Source: Subtercola boreus (GTDB taxonomy: Bacteria > Actinomycetota > Actinomycetes > Actinomycetales > Microbacteriaceae). From it: DNA of 64,000 nt. The translations under genes were made by a program, and so were the position numbers. Shown in pieces: positions 33,944 to 42,374 of this stretch (the stretch's first letter is position 1; each line of letters starts with the position of its first letter). Where the stretch lies: NCBI RefSeq assembly GCF_003399625.1, contig NZ_NBXA01000032.1:19436-83435 (forward strand), written 5' to 3'. Under the pieces are notes generated by a model. It searched no databases. It saw nothing but the letters and a program-made list of their open reading frames with translations, and had not been told where the DNA came from.

Positions 33944-34966
33944 GATGTTCCGCAGCAGGCTCGCCGTGCTGCCGCGCACCACGAGGGGGGCCGGCAGGTG
34001 GTCTTCGCGCGAGAACTCCGTGTCGGTCAGCGCCCGGAGCACGCGCTTCATGATGAGGTTGCCGAGCGCCTCGAAGTCCTGCCGCACGGTGGTCAGCGGT
34101 GGGCGGTAGTGCTCCGACTCGGGAATGTCGTCGAAACCGACGACGCTCACGTCTTCGGGCACCCGGATGCCCCGCTCGGACAGGGCGTGGATCAGCCCGA
34201 GGGCCATCTGGTCGTTGCCGACGAAGTAGGCGGTCGCGGCACTGGTCGTGGGAAGCTCCGACCCGATGCGGTACCCGCTGAGGGCGGTCCAGTCGCCCAC
34301 GCTCGGGTCGCGCGCCACGAGCGAGTGGCTGCCGAGTTCCGAGCGCCAGCCCCGCACGCGCTCCAGGGCATCGGGCGAGTCGCTGGGCCCGGCGATGTGC
34401 GCGATCTCGCGGTGACCGAGCCCGATGAGGTGCCGTACAGCATCCCGCGCCCCGTCGTACTGGTCGATCGAGACCGAGTCCCGCCCTTCTGGCGCGCTCG
34501 GGTCGACCGTGATGAGGGGCATCCCGATCTCGAGCTGGTAGGCGGCGTCGAGGATGCTGCGGTGCGTCGAGATCATCACGATGGCCTCGACGTTCTGCCG
34601 CAGCAATGACTCGATCGCCTCGCGCACCCGGGTGCCGGTGGCGACGAGGATGCTCACCATGAGCACCGAATACCGCGCCTCCTGCGCCGCCTCGTTCACG
34701 TAGAGAGCCGTCGAGGAGGGGCCGTAGTCGGCGGCCCCCGTCGTGATCACTCCAATGATGCGCGAGCGCCGCGTGACCATCGCCCGGGCGGCCGGCGAGG
34801 GGGCGTAGCCGAGCTGCTTCACCGCCTCTTCGACCTTGAGCCGGGTGGCGGGCCGAACGTTCGGCAGATCGTTCATGACCCGCGAGACGGTCTGGTGAGA
34901 GACTCCGGCGAGGCGCGCGACATCGAAGATGTTCGCCGCTCTCGCCCTACCGCTCTGCTCCGCCAC
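33926..34966 (-). CDS. LacI family regulator of the sugar ABC operon
   Basis: This 346-aa protein has the LacI HTH (NIFDVARLAGVSHQTVSRVM) and a sugar-binding effector domain (FVGNDQMALGLIHALSERG, VVGFDDIPESEHYRPPLTTV). It starts at a GTG preceded by AGGAG. It is the last gene of the minus-strand sugar ABC operon, 95 bp after the second ATPase, so it probably regulates that operon and, through shared sites, the divergent rsbQ-like pair. Confidence 0.9.
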   Translation of the reverse strand: MAEQSGRARAANIFDVARLAGVSHQTVSRVMNDLPNVRPATRLKVEEAVKQLGYAPSPAARAMVTRRSRIIGVITTGAADYGPSSTALYVNEAAQEARYSVLMVSILVATGTRVREAIESLLRQNVEAIVMISTHRSILDAAYQLEIGMPLITVDPSAPEGRDSVSIDQYDGARDAVRHLIGLGHREIAHIAGPSDSPDALERVRGWRSELGSHSLVARDPSVGDWTALSGYRIGSELPTTSAATAYFVGNDQMALGLIHALSERGIRVPEDVSVVGFDDIPESEHYRPPLTTVRQDFEALGNLIMKRVLRALTDTEFSREDHLPAPLVVRGSTASLLRNIDARTA

Positions 34967-35061
34967 CGCTCCTGTTTCCTCTCGCAGCCTGTGACGCGCC
35001 GATGTTCCTCATCACATTATGCCGAGGCAACCGGGCAACGGCCTGCGATGGGCCCCGGCTC

Positions 35062-36618
35062 TCACCGCTCATCACTCTCGGCATCGTCGCCCGCACCCGC
35101 CTGGCTGCCGTAGGCGATGATCGCCAGCAGCCGATCCTCCGACAGGTCGTCGTTCTCGAGAACCACTTCGAGCCGGCCGTCGCGCATCACCCCGATGCGG
35201 TCGCTGAGCCCCACCAGCTCGCGGAACTCAGCCGAGATGAAGATCACCGACATGCCGTTCGCAGCGAGCTCGGCGATCAGCCGCTGGATCTCGGCCTTCG
35301 TCGCCATGTCGATGCCGCGGGTGGGCTCGTCGAGCACCAGCAGCCGCGGCGCGAGCGCCAGCCACCGGGCCAGAAGCACCTTCTGCTGGTTGCCGCCGGA
35401 GAGGGTCTTCACCAGCGCCTCCGGGTCGGCCGGCCGGATGTCGAGGGCTGTCATGTAGCTCTGCACGAGCTCGTCGCGATGCTGCTTGGGCAGCCGCCGC
35501 AGCCATCCCCGCTCGGCCTGAAGGGCGAGCAGGATGTTCTCGGCGATGGAGAAGTCGCCGATGATGCCCTCGACCGCCCGGTTGTCGGAGGAGTACGCGA
35601 CGCCCTGCGAGAGAGCGCTGGCCGGCGAGCGCAGCCGCACCCGCTTCTCGTCGATCTCGATCTCGCCGCTGTCGGAGCGCTCGACCCCCGACAGCAGCCG
35701 CACAAGCTCCGACCGCCCCGAACCGAGCAGGCCCGCGATACCGATCACCTCCCCCTCCCCGACCTGCAGGTCGAAAGGTGCGATCGCTCCATTCACCCCC
35801 ACGTGGTGCGCGCGGAAGAAGGGCCGTGCGGCGCCCGCAGACAGCTCTGCGCCCCCGTCCGCCACGAGCGGCGAGGGCAGACCGCGCGTGCGCGTGCCGG
35901 TCATCCGGCTCACCACATCGATGCGCAGGATATCGCTGGTGAGGAACTCGCCCACCGACCGACCGTCGCGCAGGATCGTGAGCCGGTCGCTCACTTCGTA
36001 GACCTGGTCGAGGAAGTGGGAGATGAACAGCACGGCGACCCCGCTCTCACGCAGCGAGTGCAGAACGCGGAAGAGCTCGGAGACCTCGTTCTGGTCGAGG
36101 CTCGAGGTGGGTTCGTCGAGAATGAGGATCTTCGCCCGTGCCGCGAGGGCCCGGGCGATCGCCACGAGCTGCTGCTCGGCGAGCGAGTGTGTCCCCAGCG
36201 CCGAACGCGGGTCGAGGTCGAGCCCGAGCTCGTCGAGCGCCCGCTCGGCATCCGCCTCCATCAGCTTCCAGTTGATGCCGAAACGACCGTGCCGCTCGCG
36301 CCCGAGCATGATGTTCTCGGCCACGCTGAGGTTCGGCAGCAGGTCCATCTCCTGGTAGACGGTCTGGATGCCCAGCCGCTGCGCATCGGCCGGGGAGGTG
36401 AACGCGGTCTGCTCGCCGCGCACCCTGATCGTTCCCGCACTGATCGACTGCACTCCCGTGAGCGCTTTGATCAGCGTGGACTTGCCGGCCCCGTTCTCCC
36501 CGATCAGCGAGTGGATCTCGCCCGGGAACATGCGGAACGACACCGAATCGAGCGCCCGCACGCCGCCGAAGTCGACAGAGACGCCCTGCATCTGCACGAC
36601 CGGCTCATCAGCGAACAT
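35062..36618 (-). CDS. Sugar ABC transporter ATPase, double-domain (second copy)
   Basis: This 518-aa RbsA/YtfR-type protein has a canonical first domain (GENGAGKST, LILDEPTSS) and a second domain with degenerate Walker A (GLLGSGRSE), signature LSGGNQQK and LVLDEPTRG. The ATG at 36618 is used; an upstream Cys-rich extension is a shadow. It follows the second permease by seven bases. The operon therefore has two complete double ATPases, of which one would suffice. Confidence 0.9.
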   Translation of the reverse strand: MFADEPVVQMQGVSVDFGGVRALDSVSFRMFPGEIHSLIGENGAGKSTLIKALTGVQSISAGTIRVRGEQTAFTSPADAQRLGIQTVYQEMDLLPNLSVAENIMLGRERHGRFGINWKLMEADAERALDELGLDLDPRSALGTHSLAEQQLVAIARALAARAKILILDEPTSSLDQNEVSELFRVLHSLRESGVAVLFISHFLDQVYEVSDRLTILRDGRSVGEFLTSDILRIDVVSRMTGTRTRGLPSPLVADGGAELSAGAARPFFRAHHVGVNGAIAPFDLQVGEGEVIGIAGLLGSGRSELVRLLSGVERSDSGEIEIDEKRVRLRSPASALSQGVAYSSDNRAVEGIIGDFSIAENILLALQAERGWLRRLPKQHRDELVQSYMTALDIRPADPEALVKTLSGGNQQKVLLARWLALAPRLLVLDEPTRGIDMATKAEIQRLIAELAANGMSVIFISAEFRELVGLSDRIGVMRDGRLEVVLENDDLSEDRLLAIIAYGSQAGAGDDAESDER

Positions 36619-36625
36619 CGACCCA

Positions 36626-37645
36626 TTATCGCTTGCGCCGGGCGACCAGCAGCCGTTGCAGCACGACGAACACGAGCAGCAGCCCACCGACGACGATCTT
36701 CGTCCACCACGAGTCCACCCCGATGTAGGTGATGCTGATCTCGATGAGCCCGTAGACCATCACCCCGAACAGCGACCCGATGACGTAGCCACTGCCACCG
36801 GTGAGGATGGTGCCGCCGATCACCACGGCGGCGATGGCGTCGAGCTCCATGCCGAGACCGGTGAGGCTGTAGCCCGAGCCGGTGTAGGCCGCGAAGATGA
36901 GACCCGCGATACCTGCACAGGTTCCGCTGATCACATAGACCGCGATGCGGGTGCGGGCGACCTGCAGGCCCATCAGGCGAGCCGACTGCTCGTTGCCGCC
37001 GATGGCGTAGACGCTGCGGCCGAAGCGGGTGTACTGCAGCACCCAGACCGATACCGCAACCGTCAGCACCGCGATGATCACCGTGGGCGTGACGAACCAC
37101 CCGCCGCCGAGTTGGAACCGTGTTCGTTCGAGCCAGGTGACGGCCGGGTCGGTGATGGCGATCGACTGCAGGCTGACCACGTACGCAAGGCCACGGGCGA
37201 GGAACATGGCCGCGAGCGATGCGATGAAGGGTTGGATCTCGAAGACCTGCACGAGAACACCGATGAGAGCGCCGATCAGGCTGCCGCTCACCACGATGGC
37301 GGGGATGACGATGAAGGCGGGCCAGCCGGTCTGCAGCAACTGGGCCCCGAAGATGCCGCTGAAGGCGACCACGGCGCCCACCGAGAGATCGATGCCGCCC
37401 GTGAGGATGACGTAGGTCATGCCCACCGCGAGCACGATCAGGTAGGCATTGTCGAGAAAGAGCGACGAAATCAGGCGACTGGTGAAGAAGTTGCCGAAGA
37501 CCGCCTGGCCCGTGATGAACATGGCCAGCAGGATGGCCGAAGTGGTCAGAACCGGAAGCCAGGCCGAGAGGCGCAACTGCCAGCGCGGTGTGCGACGGGG
37601 GGCTCGTTGGGCGAGAGGGCGTTCCAGGGTCGGGGCGGCGGTCAT
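36626..37645 (-). CDS. Sugar ABC transporter permease (YjfF-like)
   Basis: This 339-aa membrane protein has the RbsC-family motif GGIDLSVGA and GGTILTGGSG, with about eight to ten spans. Sequence and order after a YtfT-like permease match YjfF, the second permease of the galactofuranose system. The ATG overlaps the previous stop (ATGA). Confidence 0.88.
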   Translation of the reverse strand: MTAAPTLERPLAQRAPRRTPRWQLRLSAWLPVLTTSAILLAMFITGQAVFGNFFTSRLISSLFLDNAYLIVLAVGMTYVILTGGIDLSVGAVVAFSGIFGAQLLQTGWPAFIVIPAIVVSGSLIGALIGVLVQVFEIQPFIASLAAMFLARGLAYVVSLQSIAITDPAVTWLERTRFQLGGGWFVTPTVIIAVLTVAVSVWVLQYTRFGRSVYAIGGNEQSARLMGLQVARTRIAVYVISGTCAGIAGLIFAAYTGSGYSLTGLGMELDAIAAVVIGGTILTGGSGYVIGSLFGVMVYGLIEISITYIGVDSWWTKIVVGGLLLVFVVLQRLLVARRKR

Positions 37646-38688
37646 GCGGCGGCGCTCACTTTCACGGTCTCGGTGCGCTCGGCGCGGGGCGTGGGCTTTC
37701 GCCTCTTCGTCAGGAGCTGGCGCACCTTGGGCGACTGCAGCAGGCACACAACGATGACGACGATCGCCTTGAACAGCGGTGTCACCGCGGGAGGAACGCC
37801 GAGGAAGGTGACCGTGGCGGTGAGGGTCTGGATGATCAGAACACCGATCACCGTGCCCGAGAGCATGAACTTGCCACCCGCCAGCGAGGTTCCGCCGATG
37901 ACGACTGCCAGGATGGCGTCGACCTCCACGTTGAGCCCGGCATTGTTGGCGTCGGCGGCCGAGATGTTCGAGCTGTAGATGATGCCCGCCGCGCCCGCGA
38001 GCAGACCACTGAAGCCGTAGACGATCCAGATGATGCCGCGCGACTTGATGCCGGCCAGCCGGCTCGCCGCCGGGTTGATGCCCACGGCCTCCAGCAGCAC
38101 GCCGAACGCCGTGCGGCGAACGAGCAGCGCGGCGGCCACCACGGCGACCACCGAGATGTAGAACGGCACCGGCAGCCCGAAGACGTAGCCCGATGCGATG
38201 AAGTCATACGGACCACTGGTGATCGTGGTGATCTGCCCCTGGGTGATGAGCATCGCGATACCTCGGCCCGCGAGCATCAGCACCAGGGTGGCGATGATGG
38301 GCTGGATGCCGATGACAGAGACGAGGAACCCGTTCCAGAGCCCCAGCACGAGCGAGACACCGATGCCCAGCCCGATGCCCGTCGCGACAGTCACCAACGA
38401 CTCGGGCGATCCGGAGTTCGCGATGTAGCTCAGGGCCACGGCACCAGAGATGGCGATGATGGCTCCCACGGAGAGGTCGATACCCCTCGTGGCGATCACC
38501 AGCGTCATGCCGATGCCCACCAGCATGAGCGGGGCGCTGTTGCGCAGGATGTCGATGAGAGAGCCGTACAGCTCACCGTCGTTCACGGTGACGCTGAGGA
38601 AGGAGGGGCGGCTGAGGGTGTTGATCACGACGAGCGCGACCAGTGCCGCGATCGGCCAGAACAGCCGGTGCCGGGTGAGGGTTCTCAT
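37642..38688 (-). CDS. Sugar ABC transporter permease (YtfT-like)
   Basis: This 348-aa membrane protein carries RGIDLSVGA and GGTSLAGGKF. About eight to ten spans are predicted. It starts in the stop of the first ATPase gene (ATGA) and ends with a basic cytoplasmic tail. It probably forms a heterodimer with the YjfF-like protein. Confidence 0.88.
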   Translation of the reverse strand: MRTLTRHRLFWPIAALVALVVINTLSRPSFLSVTVNDGELYGSLIDILRNSAPLMLVGIGMTLVIATRGIDLSVGAIIAISGAVALSYIANSGSPESLVTVATGIGLGIGVSLVLGLWNGFLVSVIGIQPIIATLVLMLAGRGIAMLITQGQITTITSGPYDFIASGYVFGLPVPFYISVVAVVAAALLVRRTAFGVLLEAVGINPAASRLAGIKSRGIIWIVYGFSGLLAGAAGIIYSSNISAADANNAGLNVEVDAILAVVIGGTSLAGGKFMLSGTVIGVLIIQTLTATVTFLGVPPAVTPLFKAIVVIVVCLLQSPKVRQLLTKRRKPTPRAERTETVKVSAAA

Positions 38689-40208
38689 TCGTCGCCGCCT
38701 TGGGCGATCAGGGCCACGACGTCATCCACGGTGATGCCTTCCTTGTTTTCGATCTCTGCGACTATCCTGTGGTCTCGCAGCACGCAGATGCGCTGCGACA
38801 ACCGAACGACCTCATCGAGTTCTGACGAGATGAACAGCACCGCCATGCCGTCGGTGGCGAGCTGTGTCACGAGTTTCTGGATCTCTGCCTTGGCCCCGAC
38901 GTCGATTCCGCGGGTCGGTTCGTCGAGAATCAGCACCTGGGGTGCAGTGGCGAGCCAGCGGGCGAGCAGTACCTTCTGCTGGTTGCCTCCCGAGAGATTC
39001 CTGATGAGGGCCTCCGGGTTGGCGGGCCGGATGTTCAGGGCGGCGATGTACTTCTGAGCCAGTTCGTCCTGCGACTGACGGGTCATCGGCCGGGCCCAGC
39101 CGCGCTTCGCCTGCACCCCGAGCGCGATGTTCTCGCGGATGGTCAGGTCGCCCACGATGCCTTCGGCCCGTCGGTCCTCCGACGAGAAGGCGATGCGCTG
39201 GTCGACCGAATCGCGAGGGTTGGTCAGCCGTACCTCGCGGCCGTTGACGAAAGAGCGCCCCGCGTCTGCACGGTCGGCCCCATAGAGGGCGCGGGCTAGT
39301 TCGGTGCGACCGGAGCCGAGTAGACCGGCGAGCCCCACCACTTCGCCGGGATACAGGTCGAGGTCGGCGGGTTCGACGCTGCCCTTACGGGCGAGCCCGC
39401 TGACGTTGAGCACCGGGTCGACACCTTCGGGCCTTTCGGTGTGCGCGACGCGCTCACCGAGCGACTCGAGTTCGCTGAACTCGCGCCCGAGCATCTTCGA
39501 CACCAGGCTCACGCGGTCGAGCTCCGACGGCAGGTACTCTCCCACGAGCTCACCGTTCCGGAGCACCGTGAGGCGGTCCGAGATCTCGTAGACCTGGTCG
39601 AGGAAGTGCGAGACGAACAGGATCGCCACACCGTCTGAGCGGAGCGACCGCATCACATCGAACAGTTTCTCGACCTCGCTCCGGTCCAGACTCGAGGTTG
39701 GCTCGTCGAGGATGAGCACCGACGAGTTGATCACCATCGCCCGGCTGATGGCGATGAGCTGCTGCACGGCGAGCGAGTGCGCAGACAGCGGTGAGCGCGG
39801 GTCGACATCGAGATTGAGGCGGGCGAGGTGGATGCTCGCCGCATCGTGCGTGGCCGACCAGTTGATACCCCAGAAGCCGCGCACTTCATGCCCCAGCATC
39901 ACATTCTCGCCGACCGTGAGGTTGGTGCACAGGTTCACCTCCTGATAGACGGTCGAGATGCCCGCGGCCTGGGCATCCGCCGTACCCGAGAAGTCGCGTT
40001 CGACCCCGTGGGCGATGATGGTCCCCGAATCGACCGGGTACACCCCCGTCAGCGCTTTGATCAGCGTGGACTTGCCCGCGCCGTTCTCCCCCATCAGCGA
40101 ATGCACCTCCCCCGACCGCAGACTCAGGCCCACGTGCTGCAGGGCCTTGACTCCCGGGAATTCGATCGAGACATCCCGTACCTCGACCACGACTTCTGGC
40201 GCAGACAT
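38685..40208 (-). CDS. Sugar ABC transporter ATPase, double-domain (YtfR-like)
   Basis: This 507-aa protein has a first ATPase domain (GENGAGKST, LILDEPTSS) and a second (GLLGSGRTE, LSGGNQQK, LILDEPTRG). AAGGAG precedes the ATG. It lies between the binding protein and the two permeases, as ytfR does in the ytfQRT-yjfF operon. Confidence 0.9.
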   Translation of the reverse strand: MSAPEVVVEVRDVSIEFPGVKALQHVGLSLRSGEVHSLMGENGAGKSTLIKALTGVYPVDSGTIIAHGVERDFSGTADAQAAGISTVYQEVNLCTNLTVGENVMLGHEVRGFWGINWSATHDAASIHLARLNLDVDPRSPLSAHSLAVQQLIAISRAMVINSSVLILDEPTSSLDRSEVEKLFDVMRSLRSDGVAILFVSHFLDQVYEISDRLTVLRNGELVGEYLPSELDRVSLVSKMLGREFSELESLGERVAHTERPEGVDPVLNVSGLARKGSVEPADLDLYPGEVVGLAGLLGSGRTELARALYGADRADAGRSFVNGREVRLTNPRDSVDQRIAFSSEDRRAEGIVGDLTIRENIALGVQAKRGWARPMTRQSQDELAQKYIAALNIRPANPEALIRNLSGGNQQKVLLARWLATAPQVLILDEPTRGIDVGAKAEIQKLVTQLATDGMAVLFISSELDEVVRLSQRICVLRDHRIVAEIENKEGITVDDVVALIAQGGDE

Positions 40209-40284
40209 TCTTCTCCTTCGACGGTCGTCGGGGCCGAAGGGGCGGGTACCGGATGACCGGCGCCCGCCCCTTCGGCCCGGCGGT

Positions 40285-41265
40285 TCAGTACTTGCGGGTC
40301 GGCAGTGCCACGGTCGCCTGCGCCTGGTCGAACGCCTGGTCGTCGGCCACGTAGAGCTTGTCGACACTTTCGCCGGCGACGACCTTCTTCACCACGTCGG
40401 CCACCTTGTCGCCCAGCAGCGGGTTGCACTCCACCACATAGTTGAACTCACCCGTCGACAGGGCGGTCAGGCCATCCTTCGTGGCATCGATCGTGACGAT
40501 CTGGATGTCCTTGCCGGGCGTCAGCCCCGCCGCCTTGATGGCGTCGAGCGCCCCGAGACCCATATCGTCGTTCTGGGCGAACAGCACGTTGATGGTCTTG
40601 CCGTACTTCTGCAGGAACCCCTCCATGACCGTCTTGCCCTCGGCGCGGGTGAAGTTGCCGGTCAGCGAATCGAGCACGTTGATGTCGGTACCCGCGATGG
40701 CCTTGTTGAAGCCCGTTGTGCGATCGTTGGCTGCCGACGATCCGGTCGTCCCCTCGAGCACCACGAGATTGGCCTTCTTGCCGTTGAAGGTGTCGGCCAC
40801 GTACTTGCCGGCCGTCTCCCCCTCCTTCTCGAAGTCGTCACCGACGCGGGTCGTGTACAGGCTCGGGTCTGAGTCCACCGCACGGTCCTGCAGGATCACC
40901 GGGATGTTGGCGTCCTTCGCCTCCTTCAGAACGTCGTCCCAGCCGGTCTCCACCACCGGGGCGAAGACGATGGCGCCCACACCCTGGGTGATGAAGCTGC
41001 GGATCGCAGCGATCTGGTTCTCCTGCTTCTGCTGAGCGTCGGAAAACGTCATTTTGAAGCCGTTCGCGTCGCTCAGCGCGTCTTTCAGAGACGCGGTGTT
41101 GGCTGAGCGCCAGCCGCTCTCGGCGCCCACCTGCGAGAACCCGACCTTGATCGGGGAGCCGTCTGCTCCCCCGCCTGAAGCGCTCCCCGCGTCGCCAGCG
41201 GCACAACCCGTCAGCACCAGGGCGACAGCACCTGCCATCGCAAGCATTCCCATTAGTTTCTTCAT
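40285..41265 (-). CDS. Sugar-binding lipoprotein (YtfQ-like)
   Basis: This 326-aa binding protein has a lipoprotein signal (MKKLMGMLAMAG, lipobox LTGC) and a type 1 sugar-binding fold with KVGFSQVGAESGWRSANT, the start pattern of YtfQ. E. coli YtfQ binds galactofuranose; the same ligand is likely but not shown. GAGGAGG lies seven bases upstream of the ATG, and the frame upstream of it is not used. It is the first gene of the operon that ends in lacI. Confidence 0.88.
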   Translation of the reverse strand: MKKLMGMLAMAGAVALVLTGCAAGDAGSASGGGADGSPIKVGFSQVGAESGWRSANTASLKDALSDANGFKMTFSDAQQKQENQIAAIRSFITQGVGAIVFAPVVETGWDDVLKEAKDANIPVILQDRAVDSDPSLYTTRVGDDFEKEGETAGKYVADTFNGKKANLVVLEGTTGSSAANDRTTGFNKAIAGTDINVLDSLTGNFTRAEGKTVMEGFLQKYGKTINVLFAQNDDMGLGALDAIKAAGLTPGKDIQIVTIDATKDGLTALSTGEFNYVVECNPLLGDKVADVVKKVVAGESVDKLYVADDQAFDQAQATVALPTRKY

Positions 41266-41327
41266 GCCCAAACCTCCTCGTTGAGGGTGGCGTCGCCGCC
41301 ACATTCGATGCCCACCGGGCAGGTCAA

Positions 41328-41343
41328 TTGTGAACGCTAACAA
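41328..41343. promoter_or_regulatory. LacI-type operator for the sugar ABC operon
   Basis: The 16-bp sequence TTGTGAACGCTAACAA is a semi-palindrome (6 of 8 pairs) of the usual LacI form and lies 63 bp before the YtfQ-like start. ATTGTGAAC recurs on the opposite strand at 41387-41395, and GTGAACGCT recurs at 41461. Confidence 0.6.
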
Positions 41344-41460
41344 TACCCGCGGCAATGACTGCTGTGTAACGGTTTGGTCACGATCGGTTCACAATGCCGG
41401 GAGGAAATTTTTGTTTCGGCGAACACGTGACAACTTGCCGCGGAGAGCGAATCGTGGCTC

Positions 41461-41472
41461 GTGAACGCTCAC
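41461..41472. promoter_or_regulatory. LacI-type operator for the rsbQ-like pair
   Basis: GTGAACGCTCAC is a semi-palindrome (5 of 6 pairs) that shares GTGAACGCT with the site at 41328-41343. It lies 84 bp before the proposed rsbQ-like start, so the same LacI protein could control both directions. Confidence 0.55.
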
Positions 41473-41555
41473 ATTTCAGAATGGAGAGGGGGTTGCGCAT
41501 ACTCGGCGGCGCGCCGCTAAACTGCCGACATGAACTGCTGTCGGAACACTGGCCA

Positions 41556-42374
41556 GTGAGCCCATCCGCAACCGGGAACGCCGAAAACGTGATCGCCCGC
41601 AACCACGTCGTCCTGCTCGGCGAACAGGGGCCCCCGATGATCTTCGGCCACGGCTACGGCACCAGCCAGAACATGTGGAGGCTGGTCGCCCCCCTCTTCG
41701 CCGGCGACCACCGCGTGGTTCTGTTCGACCACGTCGGTTCGGGCGACTCCGACCAGAACGCCTACAGCCGCAGCAAGTACGACTCCCTGCACGGCTACGC
41801 CGACGACCTGCTGGAGATCATCCACTCACTCGACCTGCGTGACGTGGTGTACGTCGGCCACTCGGTGAGCGCCATGATGGGCGTGCTCGCGGCGATCGCG
41901 GAGCCCGAGCTGTTCAGCAGGCTCATCCTGGTCGGCCCGTCGCCCCGCTACATCAACGACGCCGGCTACGAGGGCGGGTTCGAAGCGGCCGATGTGGAGG
42001 CTCTGCTCGACTCACTCGACGCGAACTACCTCGGCTGGGCTTCCACCATGGCGCCGGTGTTCATGGGCAATGCCGAACGGCCCGAGCTCGCCACAGAACT
42101 CAACGACAGCTTCGCGAAGGCCGACCCGGCCGTGGCCCGGCAGTTCGCCCGCGTGACCTTTCTCTCCGACCTCCGCAGCGAGCTCACCAAGGTGACCACT
42201 CCGACGATGATCGTGCAGTCCACCGATGACATCGTGGCTCCCGTCGCCGTGGGAGAGTTCCTGCAGCGGGAGATCGGCGGCAGCACGCTGGTGGTCCTGG
42301 AAGCCGACGGCCACTATGTGCACCTGGCCAACCCTGCAAAGCTCGCCGACACGATCAGGACCTTCCTGCCGTGA
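41556..42374 (+). CDS. rsbQ: RsbQ-like alpha/beta hydrolase (D14/KAI2 relative)
   Basis: This 272-aa protein matches B. subtilis RsbQ along its whole length: RNHVVLLGEQGPPMIFGHGYG, then HRVVLFDHVGSGDSD, GHSVSAMMGV with nucleophile Ser103, STDDIVAP with the Asp, and DGHYVH with His253. RsbQ binds or hydrolyses an unknown small compound and activates the PAS sensor RsbP. The GTG at 41556 gives the RsbQ length; a longer frame from 41394 crosses the operator. It overlaps the next gene by GTGA, so the partner should be that PAS protein. Confidence 0.87.
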   Translation: MSPSATGNAENVIARNHVVLLGEQGPPMIFGHGYGTSQNMWRLVAPLFAGDHRVVLFDHVGSGDSDQNAYSRSKYDSLHGYADDLLEIIHSLDLRDVVYVGHSVSAMMGVLAAIAEPELFSRLILVGPSPRYINDAGYEGGFEAADVEALLDSLDANYLGWASTMAPVFMGNAERPELATELNDSFAKADPAVARQFARVTFLSDLRSELTKVTTPTMIVQSTDDIVAPVAVGEFLQREIGGSTLVVLEADGHYVHLANPAKLADTIRTFLP

